Shown piece by piece: positions 57,678 to 64,000 of a DNA stretch of 64,000 bases (position 1 is the stretch's first letter; every line of letters begins with the position of its first letter). The position numbers and the translations under genes are program-made. Where the stretch lies: NCBI GenBank assembly GCA_019671135.1, contig JAHRHY010000012.1:372001-436000 (forward strand). The letters run 5' to 3'. The notes below the pieces were generated by a model. The model was not told the DNA's origin. It made no database searches and worked only from the letters and a program-made list of their open reading frames with translations. The stretch comes from Linnemannia hyalina. Taxonomy: Eukaryota; Mortierellomycota; Mortierellomycetes; Mortierellales; Mortierellaceae.

Positions 57678-59529
57678 TCTTTCAACGCTAAACTTTTCCG
57701 CAGCAAACCCCATTGCCAGCACAAGCATAAACATATACAAAAGATCATTCTCCACAACCGACATTATACATAGCACACAAGACACGCATTCCAATATATC
57801 CGCATTCATTGCACTGTCCCTTTTACATCTGGACGCCCCTAGGATGTCTGTGGTGTTGATGTGGAATCAAAGAAACAAACAGCCTTCATTTATCTTAAGA
57901 GGAGAAAGGCAAGACCACACGGATGACGGTTCAAGTTCGAGACACGAAAACAAAATATGGAAACTTAGTGGTGCCAAGAGCCAGAAGAACCCTGGGAAGA
58001 CTTTATAAACACGCTTACAAGAGGATCGCGGTTCTCCGAAGCAATAGCTAGCACCAGTGCATTGAACAAAAAAGGCATAGCTAATCAAGGCCCATCCATC
58101 CATCCATCCATCCCACATCCCACATGGCTCCGATCCGTGGCCTCAACATTCAAGAGTGCTATTAAGAATACACGCCCAATATATGTCGACTAAGGCATGT
58201 ACGGAGAGGTTCCTGCCGCTACAGATAGTAGCCCACCTCCAAGAAACTCCCGACCCATTCAGACAAGACCACAAAAAGGCAACGAGCCGAGTTTTGCCAG
58301 TCTGGCATCTCCCCGCCTCTCAGAAAGTCATGTCTTCTTAGTGATGCCCTACAAACGGACAGGGACGCTAAAACAAGTATTTTAGAGGCTATGGAGCAGA
58401 ACCACGAGGTGCATGCTAGTTTCTTCCGCCAGTCCTTCAAAATATTTTTTGTTTTGAATGGAATGTGGGAGTTCATTTGTATCCATTGTAATAAACCCAC
58501 TGTGAGGCGATACGATCATGTGGATAGAGGAAGGAGAGTCGACATCATAGCAATTTCCTTTCTGCGGCCGCACTGAGAGAAGGTGAATGAGAGGGCACAA
58601 AGGAACAGAAGAGAAAGGGAAATGGTTGAAATGAGAGATGAAGAGGGGAGTTTTGCGGGAATCGGCTGCTTAAATATTTTTCTGTTTGACCAACAAACAG
58701 AAGGACAGGTCCCAGGCACAAATGGTCGAAAGTCCTGAGCAATCATAGCGCTTGAAATACAGGTCACCATTGACGACGGCACATTACGTGATAAAGAGAC
58801 GACAAGATTTCTCTCTCCCTGCTGCTGAGCAACATTTCATCGTCACCAAGCTCGATGAGCAGCCAACGCTGTGCCTGAAAAGAAGACGCGCGCTGTGGAT
58901 ACTTGTACATGGCCAAGCTGCTGCCACCGAAATACGTATTTTACACCCTGACCCTCTTGTGCTCCAGATTTCTTTGACGTTTGGGTTCTCTTGTTTGTGC
59001 TCGATAATGCAAACTAAAAATCGAAGGGAAGAAAAGTCAAGTTGGAGTGGCGTGCATGCATGAATGGTCCTAACCATGGCAAAGCAAGAAGAGGATATAG
59101 GCAAAAAGGCGAAGAGATAACGTTCTTTTCTCTTTGGCTCACCCCTTGTCATCCTCCTCCCCTGCTACCATCCGCAATCCTCCACCACCGTCGTCTCTCT
59201 TTCTCTCTCTCTCTCTCTTTGTCTTTCGTTATTCACAATTCTCGGTTCGACGTTGTTCGCATGTGCATTCACCTTGCCTTTGTTCATTCACCACCTCATA
59301 ACTCCACTACCATCGACACAGACACATACCTTCCCGTCTTCGTAATCCTTTGTAAAGAACCTCAACCTCATCCTCATCCTCAACCACAACCCAACAAAAA
59401 CAAGAAAACCCTCCAAACAGAAAAAGGTTCGTTTCAACCTCGCAGAGGTATGTCCTTCCCAACAAGTCGTCGGGCGTGACACACAAAGCTAACCAACGCC
59501 CTTCATACTTGATGTTTGTAGCTGCAACC
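57678..59529. other. Intergenic region with leader intron of the NACHT-WD40 gene
   Basis: No gene recognised in about 1.85 kb. CATC units occur at 58087-58110. Near the 3' end, AGAG/GTATGTCC at 59448 and TTTGTAG ending at 59521 would form a 74-nt leader intron finishing 8 bases before the ATG. Confidence 0.4.
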
Positions 59530-62500
59530 ATGTCCTCCTCTTCACCCCAAGGCAATTCGCCTTCGCCTCCTCCCGCACCTTCCTCCGCTCCTCTAGGGCA
59601 TCCAGACATAACTGTCGATAGGCAGCGCATCCAGTCTGGTGCGCCTGACAGTGACGCCGTACCTGTCTCGTCGATACGGCTCTCACCAGCACATTTCGCT
59701 GAAATGTCGTCCACGCCACTCATTGTCCCAGCTACCCAGCCGCAGCCGAGCCCTGCTGCGAATGGAGCCCTCCCCGTAGACATTTTCCCCGAAAACGTTA
59801 TCAAACCCATCTACAAAACCGACTTGCCTAAGCCCCATTCACTTGTTGACAAGACCCAGCAGCTTGTCTACTGCTGCAGTCTCCTCTCCAAGGCTCCAGG
59901 ACCGTTACCATTAACCTCGGACAGCGATGTCTCCCAAGATTCGCCCCTCGGCGACAAGGAGAAGGAATGGGTTCAGGACATCGGTCTCGTTTCGCATGGC
60001 CGATATCAATGGCTTGTTGAGCAATTGGTCAGAGCGTTCGCTGACAACCCACTCAAGGCATTTGATGTGGTCACCGAGATCGTTCTTGTTGGTCCCGTCC
60101 TTGACCGCGACACATACCGCAGCCTGCTCTCATGCTTCATTTCCAAGTTTGAGCAGACAACAGCGCTGGATGTCATTCTGCTCCTAGGTCTTGTGCAATT
60201 GGTTGAGTGCGCCTCCGCTGGATACCTCGTCGACGATGATCTGGCTAGAATCGCCACTGTTCTCTCCAAGGAGCTCTCGATCACCCACATTGGCACGAAT
60301 GACCACTCCTTGGACCTGACATTGTCACTCGCTCGAGTTCTTGATGTGATGGTGACTGGAAAGGTCAAGGACCTGAACCGTGAACGAGACCATCAGCCGA
60401 TGCTGCAGCTCCTGGACGGTCTGTGGAACAGCGACAATGTCGTCCAGAGGTACGAGGCAATGTATGCCTACCAGGCCCTCCAGTATGCACCCGACGACGA
60501 GACTCCGCTCCAGGTACTGTGGAGATATGCCAAGGTTGCAGCGGCAGGCGCAGGCACAGTGTCGAGTGTTTTCAAGTTGGATCCAGAGGGGCTCCTCAAA
60601 GGTATCGAGAGTCTTCAGGAGATCGGTGCAGGGGTTGTGGGAGCTATTAGCACTGGAATGGAGATGGTGGAGACCCTTCGTGTTGGTGCTGGTGGGGCCG
60701 ACCGGGCGTCGGAGAACAAGTTCGACTATATGAAGAAGCGTTCGTGGTACCTCGCCCTTCAAGGAACGGCTCTCTTCATCCGCCAGGGACGACTTTCAGA
60801 CTTTAACATAGTCGTCAGCCAGGCGCCTTGTCGCAACAACCCCAACTTTCAGTGGGGAGTCTGCCGCCAGATCGGAGAGATTGCAGTCGACCCGCTCTGG
60901 GATGTTCTTGTCCGTCAACAGGCCGTCGACTTTCTAGGCGAGTTGTTCAGGAGTGGTGCTGACTGGAAACCGCATGTCGATGTCAAGCGCTGGATCTTGA
61001 CCATCCTTGTCCAGATCTCGGGGATGTCGGATGACTCTATCAAGAATCGCGCTGTTGCTTTATTACTAGACCTGAAGAAGGGCGGTGTCACCGAGTGTCC
61101 TGGTTTTTTTTCGCTGAGCAGACGCCTCCCTCTGCCTTCAACCTCCCCGCTTCTTGCTAAGGTCCAAGAAATCCCAAAACTCGAGTACGACCTGCACGTA
61201 TTGAGGTCGATGAGGATTGCCAACTACAAGCAGGCAGTTTACATCGACCCCATGGCCAAACTCAGCCTCCAGGACACGGATGACAATCTGTTCCCTCTCA
61301 TGGACAAGGTTAGACATTTTATGGCCGGCGACGCTCAGGTGATGCTGATTCTGGGAGATTCAGAAGTGGGAAAATCCACATTCAATCGACACCTGGAACA
61401 CGAGCTCTGGCAAGAGTATAAGGCAGGAGGCCGTATCCCGCTTTTCATCAACTTGCCGTCCCTCAAGCGACCAGAGGAGGATCTGGTTGCGGAGCAATTG
61501 AGGACCCATAACCTTTTGGAGGACCAGATCCGTGAGTTGAAGCTGGACCGCCAGTTTATGTTGATCTGTGATGGATACGACGAGAGCCAGCTTACATCCA
61601 ATCTGCATACCACCAACCTCTTCAACCGATCTGGGCAGTGGGACGTCAAGTTACTAATTACTTGTCGCACGCAGTATCTCGAACCGGATTATCGGAGTCG
61701 CTTTGAGCCCAAGGCGGTTGACCAGTACACTCGTGTCGCCAACGATCTTTTCCAGCAAGCCGTCATCGCCCCATTCACCAGAGAGCAAATCGAGGACTAT
61801 GTAGAGCACTATGTTCCTCTTGAGCCGCGCACCTGGGTCAAGAAGGACTACATGGACAAGCTAGAGGCTATCCCCAATCTGATGGATCTAGTCAGAAACC
61901 CGTTCCTCCTTACCCTGTCACTGGAGGCCCTTCCTACGGTCATGCAAGGGAAAACCGACCTCTTTAAGCCTCGGGTCACTCGTGCTGAGCTGTACGACAC
62001 TTTTGTGAGACAATGGATGGCTGTCAACAAGCGCCGTCTGGAGGATCAAAGACTGGACAGGGAGAACCAGATGGCTTTCGAGGAGTTGTTGGAGGCCGGA
62101 TTCGAGCAGAGTGGGGTCAAGTTTCAACAGGATCTGGCAGCTGCGATTTTTGTACATCAGGACGGCAGCCCTGTTGTCGACTACATCAACAAACGTGACA
62201 AATCTTCCTGGAAAGCGGCCTTTTTCAGCATGGACTGCGAGACGAGTCTTCTCCGTGGTGCCAGCCTTCTCAGTCGAGTCGGCACGCAGTACCGCTTTGT
62301 CCATCGCTCCATCCTGGAGTACTTTTTCGCCTGCACCATTTGTGGGCCCACCAAAGAGCATGATGAATTTGATCCGCCTGTCCATTCCGAAACCCCCGCC
62401 ACCTCACCCACCTCACCCACCATTAGCGCCCACCCGCTGTCTCATAGGAACCTTGTCGTAGAGCCTTCGATCATCCAGTTTCTGGCCGAGCGAGTGCAGT

Positions 62501-64000
62501 TGGACTCTAGATTCAAGGACGAGCTCCTCGCCATCATTGAGCAGTCCAAGACCGACAGCCAAGCAGCTCGAGCCGCGGCGAACGCCATCACGATCTTGGT
62601 CAAGGCAGGAGTGCGATTCAACGGAGCTGATCTTCGGGGTGTTCGAGTTCCCGCAGCCGACATGTCTGGCGGCCAGTTCGACTTGGCACAACTGCAGGAG
62701 ACTGACTTGACGGGTGTCAACGTCACCAAAATCTGGATTCGTCAGGCGAACTTCACCAGGGCGTGGATGGAGGGAGTTCAGTTTGGAGAGTTGCCGTACC
62801 TGAAGGAGGATGATGAGGTATACTCGTGTGCCTATTCGCCTGACGGATCATCTCTCGCTGTAGGTCTCTATGGAGGAGGCATCAACATTTACGAAACCTT
62901 CACATGGACAAGGACTCACACTTTTAGAGGGCATCGAGACCGTATTATGAGCATTGCTTATTCGCCAACCAGTCACCAACTTGTTTCAGGCAGCTACGAC
63001 AAGACAGTACGATTGTGGGACTGCGAGAGTAGCTCATGCATTTTTGTTCTAGAGGGGCATACCGACTGTGTGTTGACTGTGGCGTTTTCACCCTCTGGCA
63101 AGCAGGTCGCTTCGGCTGGGGAGGACAAGACCGTGAGGCTATGGGATGTTCAGACAGGCGCTAATCTATTCAACTTGACCGGTCATACTGATTGGATTCG
63201 TAGCATTTCCTACTCACCCGATGGACATGCGGTTGTGTCTGTTGGCGACGATAAGATGATCCGGTTCTTTGACACACAGACTGAACAGCCAGGGGAAGTC
63301 TGGGAGAGTCAAAGTGGAGAGATGAAAAGCGTCGCATTCTCTCCTGGAGGCCTAGAGATTGCCGTAGGGCATGCTAATGGGGAGTTACAGCTCTACAATG
63401 CAGCTACCGGCAAGCCAACGAGGAGCTGGAAGGCTCATCGCAACGGTATCGCGTGTGTGAGCTTTTCGCCGACCAGCCAATGGGTCGCCACATGCAGTTG
63501 GGACGGCACGGTGAAGGTCTGGAGTGCAGCAACAGGATCGCTCCTATCTGTCTTTGTCGGCCATAGTTATCGAGTGATCCAAGTAGTCTTCTCGCCAAAC
63601 GGACTCCAGCTTGCCTCATGTAGTCTTGACGAAACCATTCGACTCTGGGACATGAGCTCGTTGGGTACAGGCATGGACATGGAGGGCGGATCCGACCCGT
63701 TGACGAGCTTACTTTTTTCTCCAGACGGTCGAGTTCTCTTCTGTGGTACCGAGTCGGGAGCAGTGCGGCAGTATGATGCAGGATCTGGAGAGTCTGGTCC
63801 TTTCTTTTTTTGCGGAAACAAGCCTGTCAAGTGCCTAGCGGTCTCCCCGGATCGTCTCCGAATCGCGTCAGTTGGAATGGACGACAGAGTCGTCACTGTG
63901 CGGGACATTGGAACAGGTCAGGCCGACGTTGTCTTGCTCAGTCACACAGAAAAGGTGACCGCTATGGCCTTCTCAACTGACAGCCGCTGGATCGCCACGG
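59530..64000 (+). CDS. NACHT - pentapeptide - WD40 receptor-like protein (NLR/STAND type), 3' end beyond window
   Basis: An uninterrupted frame of at least 1490 residues to the right edge. Residues 1-600: a short Ser/Pro-rich start then a long helical, repeat-like region. NACHT NTPase: P-loop LGDSEVGKSTF (about 606-616), Walker B LICDGYDE (about 677-684), then the CRTQYLEP and FVHRSILEYFFA elements usual for NACHT modules. Residues about 1027-1080: pentapeptide-type pattern (ADLRG, ADMSG, TDLTG, ANFTR). From about 1092: nine complete WD40 repeats and part of a tenth, each with a core like VAFSPxGxxxASxxxDxTVRLWD. Such proteins act as oligomerising signal switches. In fungi some control heterokaryon incompatibility or defence, but no effector domain is identifiable here, so the role is inferred. 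The WD repeats are not near-identical to each other, unlike the fast-evolving HNWD class. Confidence 0.9.
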   Translation, partial: MSSSSPQGNSPSPPPAPSSAPLGHPDITVDRQRIQSGAPDSDAVPVSSIRLSPAHFAEMSSTPLIVPATQPQPSPAANGALPVDIFPENVIKPIYKTDLPKPHSLVDKTQQLVYCCSLLSKAPGPLPLTSDSDVSQDSPLGDKEKEWVQDIGLVSHGRYQWLVEQLVRAFADNPLKAFDVVTEIVLVGPVLDRDTYRSLLSCFISKFEQTTALDVILLLGLVQLVECASAGYLVDDDLARIATVLSKELSITHIGTNDHSLDLTLSLARVLDVMVTGKVKDLNRERDHQPMLQLLDGLWNSDNVVQRYEAMYAYQALQYAPDDETPLQVLWRYAKVAAAGAGTVSSVFKLDPEGLLKGIESLQEIGAGVVGAISTGMEMVETLRVGAGGADRASENKFDYMKKRSWYLALQGTALFIRQGRLSDFNIVVSQAPCRNNPNFQWGVCRQIGEIAVDPLWDVLVRQQAVDFLGELFRSGADWKPHVDVKRWILTILVQISGMSDDSIKNRAVALLLDLKKGGVTECPGFFSLSRRLPLPSTSPLLAKVQEIPKLEYDLHVLRSMRIANYKQAVYIDPMAKLSLQDTDDNLFPLMDKVRHFMAGDAQVMLILGDSEVGKSTFNRHLEHELWQEYKAGGRIPLFINLPSLKRPEEDLVAEQLRTHNLLEDQIRELKLDRQFMLICDGYDESQLTSNLHTTNLFNRSGQWDVKLLITCRTQYLEPDYRSRFEPKAVDQYTRVANDLFQQAVIAPFTREQIEDYVEHYVPLEPRTWVKKDYMDKLEAIPNLMDLVRNPFLLTLSLEALPTVMQGKTDLFKPRVTRAELYDTFVRQWMAVNKRRLEDQRLDRENQMAFEELLEAGFEQSGVKFQQDLAAAIFVHQDGSPVVDYINKRDKSSWKAAFFSMDCETSLLRGASLLSRVGTQYRFVHRSILEYFFACTICGPTKEHDEFDPPVHSETPATSPTSPTISAHPLSHRNLVVEPSIIQFLAERVQLDSRFKDELLAIIEQSKTDSQAARAAANAITILVKAGVRFNGADLRGVRVPAADMSGGQFDLAQLQETDLTGVNVTKIWIRQANFTRAWMEGVQFGELPYLKEDDEVYSCAYSPDGSSLAVGLYGGGINIYETFTWTRTHTFRGHRDRIMSIAYSPTSHQLVSGSYDKTVRLWDCESSSCIFVLEGHTDCVLTVAFSPSGKQVASAGEDKTVRLWDVQTGANLFNLTGHTDWIRSISYSPDGHAVVSVGDDKMIRFFDTQTEQPGEVWESQSGEMKSVAFSPGGLEIAVGHANGELQLYNAATGKPTRSWKAHRNGIACVSFSPTSQWVATCSWDGTVKVWSAATGSLLSVFVGHSYRVIQVVFSPNGLQLASCSLDETIRLWDMSSLGTGMDMEGGSDPLTSLLFSPDGRVLFCGTESGAVRQYDAGSGESGPFFFCGNKPVKCLAVSPDRLRIASVGMDDRVVTVRDIGTGQADVVLLSHTEKVTAMAFSTDSRWIAT

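Overview
This window looks like nuclear DNA of a filamentous fungus, most likely Mortierellomycota (Mortierella or a relative). The genes carry many short GT-AG introns. Coding regions are full of Ser/Thr/Pro/Gln/Asn low-complexity stretches, and 5' leaders are rich in C and T. The gene set is typical of that group: leucine-rich F-box proteins, a NACHT/pentapeptide/WD40 receptor, an SPX phosphate transporter, and housekeeping genes with yeast and animal orthologues. The taxon is inferred from gene style; no ribosomal or organellar marker is present.

Layout. 1-5661: a partial F-box gene and an SNG1-like (DUF3533) membrane protein, both on the minus strand. 7334-17690: an accessory island of FAD-dependent monooxygenase (PF01494-type) copies. 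Two copies are intact (11593-13581 and 13978-16076). The others are decayed: a start-less truncated copy at 7334, a frameshifted copy at 8619, an exon relic at 10560, and inverted copies of the last two at 16233-17690. A 1,372-nt, almost perfect inverted repeat (9417-10788 against 16260-17631) brackets the two intact genes. 18856-21258: a large unrecognised low-complexity protein. 21259-27446 is almost gene-free.

27447-35834: a compact housekeeping block with RER1 (ER retrieval), a METTL23-type methyltransferase, tubulin cofactor C, dolichyldiphosphatase and N-myristoyltransferase. The methyltransferase and cofactor C genes diverge from a 115-bp gap. 38263-43067: a PX-PB1 scaffold-like protein. 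43338-45236: a second F-box protein. 45713-50056: an SPX-domain Na+/phosphate-type transporter whose first exon encodes only 12 residues, about 1 kb upstream. 51609-57677: SUA5 (tRNA t6A synthesis), ARH1 (mitochondrial ferredoxin/adrenodoxin reductase) and HMX1 (heme oxygenase). 59530 to the right edge: a STAND/NLR-like protein with a helical N-terminus, a NACHT NTPase, pentapeptide repeats and at least nine WD40 repeats, cut off by the window.

Intron positions were placed by hand. Each chosen donor/acceptor pair is GT-AG, keeps the reading frame and restores a conserved family motif where one is known. There is no operon logic; neighbours are linked mainly by shared promoters and convergent ends. 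The part that looks least like ordinary gene content is the monooxygenase island. It shows tandem duplication, decay, inverted duplication with apparent sequence homogenisation, and an intron gain in one surviving copy.
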